Position numbers and translations under genes: made by a program
Assembly (NCBI GenBank): GCA_017860345.1
Contig: JAFNAV010000014.1
Coordinates: 1-52,129 of the forward strand
DNA length: 52,129 nt
Origin: Bacteroidota bacterium
Lineage (GTDB): Bacteria > Bacteroidota > Bacteroidia > Bacteroidales > Paludibacteraceae
Direction: 5' to 3'
The notes under the pieces: model-generated
Seen by the model: only the letters and a program-made list of their open reading frames with translations
What the model was told of the DNA's origin: nothing
The model's database searches: none
In this document: piece after piece, positions 9,107 to 17,614 of the stretch
Layout: every line of letters begins with the position of its first letter
Numbering within the stretch: position 1 is the first letter of the stretch

Positions 9107-9521
9107 AGTTATAATGATTTAGATATTATGTTTAATTTCTATTTCAATAAAAAAACCGGCATTTTATTTAAAAAAATAAATGCGATATAAAATACGATAT
9201 AAACAATGGATACATTCATCCGACCGACGAGAATGCCAACAAAAAACAAAAATCGGATGTAACAGAATTGAATAAAAATTGTAGAGAATGCAAAATTATT
9301 ATTTTACGCGATTTCACGCACTATTTAATAAAAGAAATTTCAAAAAAACAGCTTAATTCTTTCAGACTATTCTCTTTATTTAAAGAAAAACAAAAAAAAA
9401 CTATTTTTATTCCGAAATTTTATAATAATTTTTCGTTCTCAAGCGTTAAATAATAAAAGAGGATTTATAACGGAGTATTTATAGCAGATTTAAATTGTTC
9501 AACCTTTTAATAATAATCATT
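9107..9521. other. AT-rich intergenic region between yifB and the TonB-like gene
   Basis: A very AT-rich spacer between divergent genes. It contains a short hairpin near 9159-9183 (GCATTTTATTT with AAATAAATGC) and a 61-codon frame at 9268-9453 of low complexity (K, N, F rich) that resembles no family I know. I see no convincing promoter match for either flanking gene. Confidence 0.5.
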
Positions 9522-10193
9522 ATGGTAGCAAAAAAATCGCCTCAAGCCAACCTCGAAAACAAAAAAAGCATTCCTGTTTTCATGGGTTTCATCATGGTTC
9601 TTTCATTATTGTTTATTGCTTTTGAGTGGTCGAAAAACGAGTTTAATTTCAATCAAATATCGCAGGGACCCGGCTCAACCGAAATAGCGGAGCTGCCACC
9701 CATTACGATTCCGGACAAGATAATACCGCCACCACCACCCGAAAAAATTTCCGACGAAATTAAGGTTATAGATGATTTGATTAAACCGTCCAACGAAACA
9801 AGCATCGTTACAGATGCTACTCCGCTGGCTAACCTGCCGGACATTATCAACATGAACTATACCACTAAATCTGAAGAAGATCCTAATGTGATTTTTGTAT
9901 CAGCAGAAGAAATGCCCGAATTTAAAGGCAATGTATTTAAATACCTCTCCGAAAATCTTTCGTACCCGGCTATCCCGCTTGAATATGGAATTCAGGGAAG
10001 AGTGGTTTGTCAGTTTGTGGTTAACAAAGACGGATCCATTGTAGATATTGAAGTGATAAAAGGAGTAGATAAATACCTGGATGCCGAGGCTATCAGGGTT
10101 ATCAAATCGATGCCAAACTGGAAACCGGGCAAAATGAATGGTAAAACGGTACGGGTAAAGTATACCTTGCCTGTAAATTTTAAACTGATGTAA
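9522..10193 (+). CDS. TonB-family energy transducer
   Basis: TonB proteins use the proton-motive force through ExbB/ExbD to energise outer-membrane receptors. I start the gene at 9522 (MVAKKSPQ, 223 residues) rather than 9495, because the upstream extension is an untypical hydrophobic stub. The layout is a single membrane helix at about 17-36, a proline-rich periplasmic linker (PPITIPDK and IIPPPPPEK), and a C-terminal TonB domain over roughly the last 85 residues, with YPAIPLEYGIQGRVVCQF and the conserved WKPGKMNGK near the end. It stands alone without exbB or exbD nearby. It could serve the receptor at 26525-29263, but nothing in the sequence links them directly. Confidence 0.9.
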   Translation: MVAKKSPQANLENKKSIPVFMGFIMVLSLLFIAFEWSKNEFNFNQISQGPGSTEIAELPPITIPDKIIPPPPPEKISDEIKVIDDLIKPSNETSIVTDATPLANLPDIINMNYTTKSEEDPNVIFVSAEEMPEFKGNVFKYLSENLSYPAIPLEYGIQGRVVCQFVVNKDGSIVDIEVIKGVDKYLDAEAIRVIKSMPNWKPGKMNGKTVRVKYTLPVNFKLM

Positions 10194-10215
10194 AGCCAAA
10201 AGAAAACTGAACGAT

Positions 10216-10254
10216 AAAAAATCTCCGGAAATATATGCTCCGGAGATTTTTTTT
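10216..10254 (+). terminator. Terminator after the TonB-like gene
   Basis: AAATCTCCGGA pairs with TCCGGAGATTT around a 9-nt loop and is followed by a T run to 10254. Confidence 0.85.
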
Positions 10255-10280
10255 GTAGCAGGCAATTAAAAACTGTTTCT

Positions 10281-10288
10281 TATATTTG
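10281..10288 (+). promoter_or_regulatory. -7 box for the L-serine dehydratase gene
   Basis: TATATTTG matches TAnnTTTG and lies 21 nt before the ATG at 10310. The nearest upstream TTTG is 25 nt away, which is too far, so only the -7 element is supported. Confidence 0.45.
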
Positions 10289-10309
10289 CGTAAAATATAA
10301 GAAGCATTC

Positions 10310-11521
10310 ATGGAAAGTATAAAATCGATATTCCGCATAGGCAATGGCCCCTCAAGCAGTCATACGATGGGGCCTAAAATAGCGGCCGAGCAATTTAAAG
10401 CACGTACACCACAAGCCGTAAGATACCGCGTTACGCTTTACGGCAGCCTGGCTGCCACCGGTCAGGGGCACTTTACCGACGTGGCCATAACTGATGCCTT
10501 AAAACCTATCCATACAGATTTTTTGTGGTTTCCCGAGATTGTACTTCCGTACCATACCAACGGGATGAAATTTGAGGCCTTTGGAACTGAAAATACAAGT
10601 ATTGACGAATGGGTGGTTTATAGCGTAGGCGGTGGTAAAATAGCCGACGAAAACTCTTATCTTACTGAAAAACACATATATGCACACAATGCCATGTCGG
10701 AAATTTTGCCCATTGTAGAAAAACAGGGAAAAACCTACTGGGAATATGTACAAGACCATGAAGACAACGACATTTGGGATTACCTGAATGAAGTATGGAA
10801 AACCATGCAACAATCGGTGCGCGACGGCCTTGAAAACGACGGTGTGCTGCCCGGCGAACTGAATTTGCGCAGAAAAGCCGCCTCGTACTGGGTAAAAGCC
10901 AAAAGCTATAAAGTAAGTTTGCAAAACCGCTGTCTTATTATGTCGTACGCACTGGCGGTATCGGAACAAAACGCAAGTGGCGGCCGAGTGGTGACAGCGC
11001 CCACCTGTGGCTCGGCAGGGGTGCTGCCTGCTATATTGTATCACATGAAAAACTACCATGAATTTTCGGACAAAAACATCCTTCAGGCTCTTGCTACCGC
11101 CGGACTTTTCGGGAATATAATTAAAGCAAATGCTTCAATATCGGGTGCCGAGGTTGGCTGTCAGGGCGAAGTTGGCTCGGCCTGCTCTATGGCCGCAGCT
11201 GCGTCTAATCAGATGTTTGGTGGGTCGCCTCAGCAGATAGAATATGCCGCCGAAATGGGTCTTGAGCACCATTTAGGGCTCACCTGCGACCCCGTTTGCG
11301 GCTTAGTGCAAATACCATGCATTGAGCGGAACTCATTTGGTGCTCTCAGGGCTTTAGATGCTAATCTGGCTTCGATGCTTTCGGATGGAAAACACATCAT
11401 AAGTTTTGATAAAGTGGTAGAAACCATGAAGATGACCGGACAGGACTTGCCAAGTCTGTATAAAGAAACTGCCGAAGGCGGACTGGCGATTGTAGGAAAA
11501 CCCACCAGAGATATGTGTTAA
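10310..11521 (+). CDS. sdaA: Iron-sulfur L-serine dehydratase (L-serine ammonia-lyase)
   Basis: Converts L-serine to pyruvate and ammonia using a [4Fe-4S] cluster in the cytoplasm. At 403 residues it is the one-chain form: a beta domain (SSSHTMGPKIAA at about 15-26) followed by an alpha domain (VVTAPTCGSAGVLPA). Candidate cluster ligands are Cys284 (GCQGE), Cys326 (CDPVC) and Cys337 (IPCIERN); their spacing of 42 and 11 residues is that of the ligands known in the Legionella enzyme. The last residue is Cys403 (RDMC), which fits the C-terminal cysteine that acts as the fourth ligand and blocks the active site in that enzyme until serine binds. The gene has a -7 box at 10281 and ends 11 bases from the convergent rnz. 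Confidence 0.93.
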   Translation: MESIKSIFRIGNGPSSSHTMGPKIAAEQFKARTPQAVRYRVTLYGSLAATGQGHFTDVAITDALKPIHTDFLWFPEIVLPYHTNGMKFEAFGTENTSIDEWVVYSVGGGKIADENSYLTEKHIYAHNAMSEILPIVEKQGKTYWEYVQDHEDNDIWDYLNEVWKTMQQSVRDGLENDGVLPGELNLRRKAASYWVKAKSYKVSLQNRCLIMSYALAVSEQNASGGRVVTAPTCGSAGVLPAILYHMKNYHEFSDKNILQALATAGLFGNIIKANASISGAEVGCQGEVGSACSMAAAASNQMFGGSPQQIEYAAEMGLEHHLGLTCDPVCGLVQIPCIERNSFGALRALDANLASMLSDGKHIISFDKVVETMKMTGQDLPSLYKETAEGGLAIVGKPTRDMC

Positions 11522-11532
11522 GAGAGCCTGTC

Positions 11533-12444
11533 TCAGATGTCGTAGCTTTTCATATCCTCGGCCAGAAAAGTATTTTCAAAAACGGATTTTGCTTCGTGCA
11601 AAAGTCCGTTTTTGTCGTTATATCTGGCAGAATAATGACCAATTATAAGCTTGCCAACTCGGGCTTTACAAGCGATGGTTGCCGCCTGTTCGGCTGTCGA
11701 ATGCAGAGTTTTGGACGCTCTTACTTTTTCGTCGTTCATAAAAGTGGCTTCGTGGTACAGACAATCAACGCCTTCGATAAATGGAAGTATTTTTTCGGAA
11801 TATGCCGTATCCGAACAATAAGCATAACGTTTGGGCGGTTCGGGAGCTTTGGTAAAAACAGAATTGGCTATCACATCGCCCTCAGCAGTAATAAAGTCCT
11901 CGCCCTGTTTTATTTTCGGGATGCGCCATACCGGTACATTATAAAAATCAATCATATCGCGGAGAATTGCTCTGTCTCTTGGCTTTTCTTCGAAAAGAAA
12001 ACCACAGGCCGGCACCCGGTGTTTGAGCGGTATGGTATAGACCGACACTGTACGATCTTCGAAAATAAGCTCGTATACAGAAGGGTTAATCACGTGAAAT
12101 ATGATTTGGAAAGGAAGTTCTTCGCAAAAAAAACTCAACTGAGGTTTTAGAATTGTTTCGAGTGCAGCGGCAGCATGTATATGAAGATCGGCAGTACGGT
12201 TGAGCATGCCAAACGACGAAATAAGACCGATAAGACCAAACACATGATCGCCGTGCAGGTGCGATATAAAAATATGGCCGAGCCTCGCTGTTTTCACATT
12301 CATCTGGCGCATGCGTATTTGCGCACCTTCGCCACAATCAATCATAAACTGCTTATCGCGCATTTCCAGTATCTGACACGTAGGAAAATTGCTCCTCGTA
12401 GGAAGCGCCGAACCGCAGCCTAATATGGTAAGAGTTGTTTTCAG
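11533..12444 (-). CDS. rnz: Ribonuclease Z, apparent non-ATG start
   Basis: The metallo-beta-lactamase-fold endonuclease that cuts tRNA 3' trailers, or tRNase Z/BN. The ligand motif HLHGDH is at residues 62-67, with later ligand regions at KHRVPACGF, CSDTA and IGHYSARY. The first ATG, at 12363, would remove the first beta strand and the conserved ILGCGSALPT segment, which is intact in frame upstream. The frame is closed by TAA at 12457-12459, and between this stop and the conserved segment the only plausible initiators are CTG at 12444 (giving 303 residues, reading M-KTTLTILG) and ATT at 12453. I therefore annotate from CTG, with the exact start uncertain. Neither the two tRNAs here nor most tRNAs of this phylum need extra context to require this enzyme. 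Confidence 0.88.
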   Translation of the reverse strand: MKTTLTILGCGSALPTRSNFPTCQILEMRDKQFMIDCGEGAQIRMRQMNVKTARLGHIFISHLHGDHVFGLIGLISSFGMLNRTADLHIHAAAALETILKPQLSFFCEELPFQIIFHVINPSVYELIFEDRTVSVYTIPLKHRVPACGFLFEEKPRDRAILRDMIDFYNVPVWRIPKIKQGEDFITAEGDVIANSVFTKAPEPPKRYAYCSDTAYSEKILPFIEGVDCLYHEATFMNDEKVRASKTLHSTAEQAATIACKARVGKLIIGHYSARYNDKNGLLHEAKSVFENTFLAEDMKSYDI

Positions 12445-12511
12445 TGAAGTAATTGATTAATTTGTAAAATCAAAAATTGAGTAAACTGTAAAAAAGCAAA
12501 CAAAAAAGGCA

Positions 12512-13063
12512 TCACCTTGCATCAGCATCAAACTCGGTAGCCAACAAGCTGAACACATTCAGATTGACAAAGCCACGGGTATGCAGTTCGCCATCGCGCT
12601 CAACACCTTCGAGCGTAAAACCAAGACGCTCAGCCACCCTGCAACTTTTGGCATTACCGGTTGCAGCCTTTAACTGAATCCGGTTCATTCCCATTTTGGT
12701 AAAGGCATGTTCGATAAGCCATAAACAGGAGCGAGCCATAATTCCTTTGTGCTGAAATGGCTCCGAAAGCCAATAACCCAGTTCCGTTTTTCTGTTTACC
12801 AAATCGGTATCTTTCAAACCGGTAAGGCCGGCAAATTGCCCCTGAAAGTAGATGGCAAAAGTGAGGTTCTGTCGGTCGGACAAAGTATATCCATCGATAA
12901 AAGCCTGCGTAAATGCCACTTCCCTTGTGTGCTCAACAAAAGGCAACCATTCGCCCAGATACTCCCGCTGGCTGTCAATGGTATTGTATATTTCCTGTGC
13001 ATGTTCAGGTTTGAGTTCGTAAAGCCGGATATCTTCGTCGACTACAATTACTCTGCTTTCCAT
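12512..13063 (-). CDS. GNAT N-acetyltransferase (RimJ/RimL type)
   Basis: A 183-residue GNAT protein of the RimJ/RimL subgroup, which acetylates protein N-termini or small amines using acetyl-CoA. The fold is recognisable from the N-terminal strand MESRVIVVDEDIRLYELKPEHA, the ELGYWLSEPFQHKGIM segment that carries the acetyl-CoA binding loop at about 95-110, and the closing NAKSCRVAERLGFTLEGVERD, typical of this subgroup. It lies between lptB and rnz on the same strand, with gaps of 37 and 67 bases, and may share the lptB transcript. The target is not visible. Confidence 0.88.
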   Translation of the reverse strand: MESRVIVVDEDIRLYELKPEHAQEIYNTIDSQREYLGEWLPFVEHTREVAFTQAFIDGYTLSDRQNLTFAIYFQGQFAGLTGLKDTDLVNRKTELGYWLSEPFQHKGIMARSCLWLIEHAFTKMGMNRIQLKAATGNAKSCRVAERLGFTLEGVERDGELHTRGFVNLNVFSLLATEFDADAR

Positions 13064-13100
13064 AACTTCGCGGTATTAAACTGCCAAAGATTTATTTCTT

Positions 13101-13853
13101 CTATATTCTGGTTTTCTTTTTCAATTCAAAGTCACGTCCCAGATATTTTTCGCGTACCAAAGGGTTATCAGCCAACTCCTGCGATGTACCTTTGAATAAT
13201 ATTTTACCTTCGAAAAGCAGATAAGCTCTATCGGTTATCGACAAGGTTTCGTCTACATTGTGGTCGGTAATAAGAATACCGATATTTTTATCTTTAAGTT
13301 TCCACACAATATCCTGAATATCCTGAACGGCAATAGGGTCGACCCCGGCAAAAGGTTCGTCGAGCATGATGAAACGCGGCTCAATGGCCAAACAGCGTGC
13401 AATTTCCGTTCTGCGCCGTTCGCCACCCGACAGCCTGTCGCCGATGTTGAAACGCACATGCTGAAGATTAAACTCCGAGATAAGGGTTTCTAACTTTTCC
13501 TTCTGGCTTTCGCGACTGAACTTAGTCATTTCAAGCACCGATTTGATATTGTCTTCGACCGTCATTTTGCGAAACACCGAAGCTTCCTGCGCCAGATAGC
13601 CGATTCCGTTTTGAGCCCGACGATACACCGGGTAGTCGGTAATCTCGATATCGTTGAGAAATATTTTGCCGGCATTGGGGGTAACAAGCCCCGTAGTCAT
13701 GTAAAAGGTAGTAGTTTTACCAGCTCCGTTAGGGCCGAGCAAGCCTACAATTTCGCCCTGCTTAACGTGTATCGACACATCATTTACCACAGTGCGTTTA
13801 CCATATTTTTTATAAAGATTCTCGGTGCGAAGCACCATACCTTCATTTTCCAT
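13101..13853 (-). CDS. lptB: LPS export ABC transporter ATPase LptB
   Basis: The cytoplasmic ATPase of the LptB2FG complex, which extracts LPS from the inner membrane and drives it along the Lpt bridge. The 250-residue length is standard. Walker A is GPNGAGKTT at 40-48, the ABC signature LSGGERRR at 141-148 and Walker B FIMLDEP at 161-167; the GERRR form of the signature is typical of LptB. ATG at 13853 or 13838 ([13 protein letters not shown]) could be the start, and the second matches the usual family N-terminus. A strong promoter lies at 13874-13904. The other lpt genes are not in the window. Confidence 0.94.
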   Translation of the reverse strand: MENEGMVLRTENLYKKYGKRTVVNDVSIHVKQGEIVGLLGPNGAGKTTTFYMTTGLVTPNAGKIFLNDIEITDYPVYRRAQNGIGYLAQEASVFRKMTVEDNIKSVLEMTKFSRESQKEKLETLISEFNLQHVRFNIGDRLSGGERRRTEIARCLAIEPRFIMLDEPFAGVDPIAVQDIQDIVWKLKDKNIGILITDHNVDETLSITDRAYLLFEGKILFKGTSQELADNPLVREKYLGRDFELKKKTRI

Positions 13854-13873
13854 TTTCTAAAAAATTTGAATTA

Positions 13874-13904
13874 CAAAAGTACATTTTTTATTATGAATTT
13901 CAAA
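13874..13904 (-). promoter_or_regulatory. Promoter of lptB
   Basis: On the minus strand: TTTG (13904-13901), a 19-nt spacer, then TACTTTTG (13881-13874). Both boxes and the spacing fit the Bacteroidota consensus. The leader to ATG 13853 would be only about 15 nt, or about 30 nt to ATG 13838. Confidence 0.75.
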
Positions 13905-13989
13905 AAGACGATTTTTCATCCTGAAAATACCCTAAATATGGTATAAAATATACTGCGGTAACGGTATTTACCAAGCATGTACAATGTAC

Positions 13990-13997
13990 TAATTTTG
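13990..13997 (+). promoter_or_regulatory. -7 box for the DUF4395 gene
   Basis: TAATTTTG matches TAnnTTTG and lies 30 nt before the ATG at 14028. No clear -33 box was found. Confidence 0.45.
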
Positions 13998-14027
13998 CAT
14001 AAAAACATTTAATTAAAAAAGCATACA

Positions 14028-14477
14028 ATGATTTCAAATACATTCTGCCCTATTTCAAACCAAAGAACCGACGAGCACACAGCTCGTATCGTTGCTGGTT
14101 TTGTTTCGTTATCAGTAATTTATTATTTACTGAGTGCCAATGTTTTAATCATAGCATTTCTGCTGGTTGATTTTATCCTGCGTAGCATAAGCCTGCCGGC
14201 ATATAGCCCGTTAGCCATTCTTTCAAAAATCATACTTAAAGCTACAAAAGCGAAGCCTAATCTTATCAATGCAGGACCTAAAATTTTTGCAGCCAGAATA
14301 GGTGTTGTTTTTAATGCCGGCATTCTGTTGTTCTCGGCTCTCAACATCTCCGAGGTTGCCATAGTTTTAGCCTCAATCTTCGCATTGTGCGCCATACTCG
14401 AAGCTACTATTGGTTTTTGTGTGGCTTGTAAAATTTATCCACTCTTTTACAAACTTGTTTATAGGCAACAATACTAA
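14028..14477 (+). CDS. DUF4395 membrane protein
   Basis: A 149-residue protein with the DUF4395 pattern: an N-terminal FCPISNQRTDEHTARIVAG, then about four membrane helices (roughly 22-42, 43-60, 90-110 and 112-135) and a conserved C-terminal GFCVACKIYPL. The two cysteines in CVAC and the early Cys in FCP are typical of the family, whose function is unknown; some members lie next to thiol-redox or rhodanese genes, but no such neighbour is present here. The gene is monocistronic, with a -7 box before it and a strong terminator after it. Confidence 0.85.
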   Translation: MISNTFCPISNQRTDEHTARIVAGFVSLSVIYYLLSANVLIIAFLLVDFILRSISLPAYSPLAILSKIILKATKAKPNLINAGPKIFAARIGVVFNAGILLFSALNISEVAIVLASIFALCAILEATIGFCVACKIYPLFYKLVYRQQY

Positions 14478-14512
14478 GAGAGGTCTGACAAAAAACTGCA
14501 TTCTTATAGTAG

Positions 14513-14548
14513 AGCCATCCCGCTGCATAACAGGGGATGGCTTTTTTT
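14513..14548 (+). terminator. Terminator after the DUF4395 gene
   Basis: AGCCATCCC (14513-14521) pairs with GGGATGGCT (14534-14542), followed by a run of T residues to 14548. Confidence 0.9.
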
Positions 14549-14558
14549 ATTCTACTAC

Positions 14559-14868
14559 ACTTTAGTACATGACAAAAATTCTATTTTGATTATAATTCAT
14601 GGATGTGAATAGTGATTCATGTGAATAGAAACGCGGATATAACGGATTAAATAGATTTTCACTGTAAACTCAAAAGTTTTCATAATACGGATTACATGAC
14701 AGATTTTGACTTCACAAGTGAAGTCGGCTGATTTTCAGCGGTGAAAACTAATCCGCCATTTACGTAGTAAATAAATCAGAATTAAAATCCGTTTTATTAC
14801 TACAATAAATCAGTGTATATCAGCTAAGTCCGTTATATCCGCGTTTCTATTCTTTTTTTTGTCATGTA
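14559..14868. repeat. Hairpin-rich intergenic repeat, copy B, with terminal inverted repeats
   Basis: A MITE-like element of about 300 bases. Its ends are inverted repeats: TACATGACAAAAA at 14566-14578 mirrors TTTTTGTCATGTA at 14856-14868, and a perfect 24-nt inner block at 14623-14646 mirrors 14829-14852. The left arm carries about 40 more bases between these two blocks than the right arm. The centre holds the same three hairpins as copy A at 1-208, which is in the opposite orientation. There is no coding sequence and no clear target-site duplication. Confidence 0.85.
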
Positions 14869-14902
14869 TTTAGCTACTACATATATATTAAAAATATAAA
14901 TC

Positions 14903-14935
14903 TTGCATTTTTATTACAAAAAACTACTAATTTTG
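14903..14935 (+). promoter_or_regulatory. Promoter of kbl
   Basis: TTG at 14903-14905, a 22-nt spacer, then TAATTTTG at 14928-14935. The kbl start codon at 15011 is 75 nt downstream. The spacer is slightly longer than usual. Confidence 0.5.
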
Positions 14936-15010
14936 TTCGGGATTGTATTGTAATAATACAGCTCCAAACAACCAACTATTTATTAAACCTTTATCAACTC
15001 TTTACTTACT

Positions 15011-16198
15011 ATGTATCAGAATTATAAATCTCACCTTGAGGCCGAATTACAATCGATACGCGAAGCCGGTTTGTACAAAAACGAGCGGGTTATCACCTCA
15101 CCACAAGGCGCGTCGATACGTGTGGCCGATGGCAAAGAAGTGCTGAACTTCTGTGCCAACAACTACCTGGGACTGTCGAACAACGCCGAACTGATTAATG
15201 CCGCAAAAACAGCCTTAGACAGCCATGGATATGGCGTATCGTCGGTACGGTTTATTTGCGGCACTCAGGATATTCATAAAAAATTAGAAGCGGCTATTGC
15301 CCGGTTCTTTGGCACCGAAGATACTATTTTGTATGCGGCATGCTTTGATGCTAACGGTGGTGTTTTTGAACCACTACTTACCGAGGAGGATGCAATTATA
15401 TCGGACTCGCTAAATCATGCTTCGATAATTGATGGTGTAAGGCTATGTAAGGCACAGCGTTACAGATATGCCAATGCCGACATGCAGGATTTGGAAAAGC
15501 AACTGATGGCCGCTCATGAACAACGGTTTAAACTGATAGTAACCGACGGAGTGTTCTCGATGGATGGTAATGTGGCGCCGCTGGATGAAATTTATAAACT
15601 GGCTGAAAAGTATGGAGCTATGGTAATGGTGGACGAGTCGCACTCGGCTGGTGTGGTAGGCACTACGGGACGTGGCGTAACTGAAAGATATAACCTGCGT
15701 GGAAAAGTTGAAATAATTACGGGTACGCTGGGCAAAGCTTTTGGAGGTGCTATAGGTGGATTTACCACCGGGAAAAAAGAAATTATTGAGCTGCTGCGTC
15801 AGCGTTCGCGCCCGTACCTTTTTTCGAACTCGATACCTCCGATGGTGGCTGCTGCCGGCATAAGGATGTTTGAGATGATGGACGAAACGAATGCGCTTCA
15901 GGATAAGTTACACCGCAACACGGCTTATTTTGTGGAAAAAATGAAAGGTGCCGGATTTGATATTAAGCCTACCGAATCGGCTATTTGCGCTGTGATGCTT
16001 TATGATGCGCGATTGTCGCAGGATATGGCGGCTCAACTGCTGGATGAGGGTATTTATGTGACGGGGTTTTATTACCCGGTTGTACCGAAAGGTCAGGCGC
16101 GAATCCGCGTTCAGATTTCGGCGGCTCATGCGCAGGAACATTTGGATAAATGTATTGAGGCTTTTACTAAAGTGGGTAAAAAACTGTCGGTTATTTAG
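15011..16198 (+). CDS. kbl: Glycine C-acetyltransferase (2-amino-3-ketobutyrate CoA ligase)
   Basis: A PLP enzyme of the alpha-oxoamine synthase family that splits 2-amino-3-oxobutyrate with CoA into glycine and acetyl-CoA. The 395 residues match the family length. The PLP lysine is Lys242 in TGTLGKAFGG, and the cofactor-ring contacts Asp208 and His211 are in VDESHS. The N-terminal MYQNYKSHLEAEL fits known KBL starts. Together with tdh, 230 bases downstream on the same strand, it forms the threonine-to-glycine route, as in Escherichia coli, where the two genes are also adjacent. Confidence 0.95.
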   Translation: MYQNYKSHLEAELQSIREAGLYKNERVITSPQGASIRVADGKEVLNFCANNYLGLSNNAELINAAKTALDSHGYGVSSVRFICGTQDIHKKLEAAIARFFGTEDTILYAACFDANGGVFEPLLTEEDAIISDSLNHASIIDGVRLCKAQRYRYANADMQDLEKQLMAAHEQRFKLIVTDGVFSMDGNVAPLDEIYKLAEKYGAMVMVDESHSAGVVGTTGRGVTERYNLRGKVEIITGTLGKAFGGAIGGFTTGKKEIIELLRQRSRPYLFSNSIPPMVAAAGIRMFEMMDETNALQDKLHRNTAYFVEKMKGAGFDIKPTESAICAVMLYDARLSQDMAAQLLDEGIYVTGFYYPVVPKGQARIRVQISAAHAQEHLDKCIEAFTKVGKKLSVI

Positions 16199-16219
16199 TG
16201 TTGCTGATAGTGGACGCTC

Positions 16220-16376
16220 ATAAACTTCGCGCCCCGCGCGTGAGGGATTGGAAAGGAAAGGCCTGAGCCTGAGGAGCTGACACCGGCTGAGGCGCAGCCG
16301 AAAGCCGGAGGCCGCGACGATGGCGAGGGACTTGGAATGGAAAGCCCGACCCGACCGCAGGAGGGGCACTCCCAAA
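16220..16376 (+). repeat. GC-rich structured intergenic element between kbl and tdh
   Basis: This stretch is far more GC-rich than its surroundings and is not coding. It contains two related units of about 35-40 bases, starting at 16242 (GAGGGATTGGAAAGGAAAG) and 16325 (GAGGGACTTGGAATGGAAAG), each running into a GC-rich tract. Between them lies a clean hairpin, CGGCTG (16284-16289) with CAGCCG (16295-16300) around AGGCG. I recall GC-rich intergenic segments with a similar GGAAAGCCCGACCC core in other Bacteroidales, but I cannot name a family. It might be a repeat, a folded RNA or a processing site in the kbl-tdh transcript. Confidence 0.6.
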
Positions 16377-16428
16377 AGAAAATTATGATATTTGTGTGTT
16401 TTATGAATAAAAAAAACTGAGATAAGCT

Positions 16429-17454
16429 ATGAAAGCATTGGTAAAACTTCGTCCCGAGAAGGGTATATGGATGGAAGATGTTCCGGTACCGCATGTGGGA
16501 ATTAATGATGTATTGATTAAAATTAAGAAAACTGCCATTTGTGGCACCGACTTGCATATATACAAATGGGATGAGTGGTCGGAACGAACCATAAAAACGC
16601 CGATGACCATAGGTCATGAGTATGTGGGTGTGGTGGTGGAGAAAGGCCGTGGGGTGAAAAATATCCAGATTGGCGACCGGGTAACCGGCGAAGGGCATAT
16701 TGCGTGCGGGCATTGCCGCAACTGCCGGCGCGGCAAGCTGCATGTGTGCGAAAATACGGTGGGCGTGGGTGTGAACAGAGACGGGGCGTTTGCCGAATAC
16801 CTGTCGTTGCCGGCCGAAAATGTGGTGAAGCTGGACTCAAGGGTTAGCGATGAGATGGCTTCGATTATGGATCCGTTTGGTAATGCTACGCATACGGCTC
16901 TGTCGTTTCCGCTGATAGGCGAGGATGTGCTGATAACCGGCGCCGGACTGATAGGGTCGATGGCAACGGCGGTATGCAGGTTTGCCGGTGCGCGCAATAT
17001 TGTGGTGAGCGACCTGAGCGACTACCGATTGGATATAGCTAAAAAAATGGGCGCTACGCTGACTGTAAATCCGGCAAAGGGTGAAACTATAGAGGCTGCG
17101 ATGAAAGACTTGCACATGAGAGGCTTTGATATAGGACTGGAAATGTCGGGGTCGCCCAAAGCGTTTGAAAATATGATTGAGAATATGTACAATGGTTCGA
17201 AGATAGCCCTACTGGGCATTTTACCAAACACGACTACTGTGCAATGGGATAAAATTATTTTTAAGGCGCTTACGTTGAAAGGTATTTATGGTCGGGAAAT
17301 GTGGGAAACGTGGTACCAGATGGAACAAATGCTTATTACAGGTATTGACCTTACGCCGGTAATTACGCACCGATTTACGGTGGACGATTTCCAGAAAGGA
17401 TTTGATGTGATGGAAAGTGGGCAGTGCGGCAAGGTGATACTGAGCTGGGAATAG
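16429..17454 (+). CDS. tdh: L-threonine 3-dehydrogenase, zinc-dependent
   Basis: Oxidises L-threonine to 2-amino-3-oxobutyrate with NAD+, feeding Kbl. It is a medium-chain dehydrogenase of 341 residues. The catalytic zinc site is Cys38, His63 and Glu64 (ICGTDLH and IGHEYVG), at the same residue numbers as in the E. coli enzyme. The structural zinc is bound by Cys93, Cys96, Cys99 and Cys107 (CGHCRNC). The NAD-binding Rossmann region lies around [13 protein letters not shown]. Translation starts at ATG 16429. The gene appears more G-rich on the coding strand than most neighbours, which I note without a measured value. Confidence 0.95.
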   Translation: MKALVKLRPEKGIWMEDVPVPHVGINDVLIKIKKTAICGTDLHIYKWDEWSERTIKTPMTIGHEYVGVVVEKGRGVKNIQIGDRVTGEGHIACGHCRNCRRGKLHVCENTVGVGVNRDGAFAEYLSLPAENVVKLDSRVSDEMASIMDPFGNATHTALSFPLIGEDVLITGAGLIGSMATAVCRFAGARNIVVSDLSDYRLDIAKKMGATLTVNPAKGETIEAAMKDLHMRGFDIGLEMSGSPKAFENMIENMYNGSKIALLGILPNTTTVQWDKIIFKALTLKGIYGREMWETWYQMEQMLITGIDLTPVITHRFTVDDFQKGFDVMESGQCGKVILSWE

Positions 17455-17614
17455 CGTATTTTTGGGGTGGAAGAACAGAAAAAATGAGTTGTGTGGCCGA
17501 GTGGCAGATGTATATATGGCAGCAAAAACCAAAACAGGGGTTAAATTTTAAATATTTAGCATAGTTTTTGTCGTATCGCTTTTTATATGAACTTATTCAA
17601 TAAACACATCGGAT

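Noticed and set aside
9268..9453. A 61-codon frame between yifB and the TonB-like gene
   Set aside because: Lys/Asn/Phe-rich low-complexity translation, no start signal and no family resemblance.
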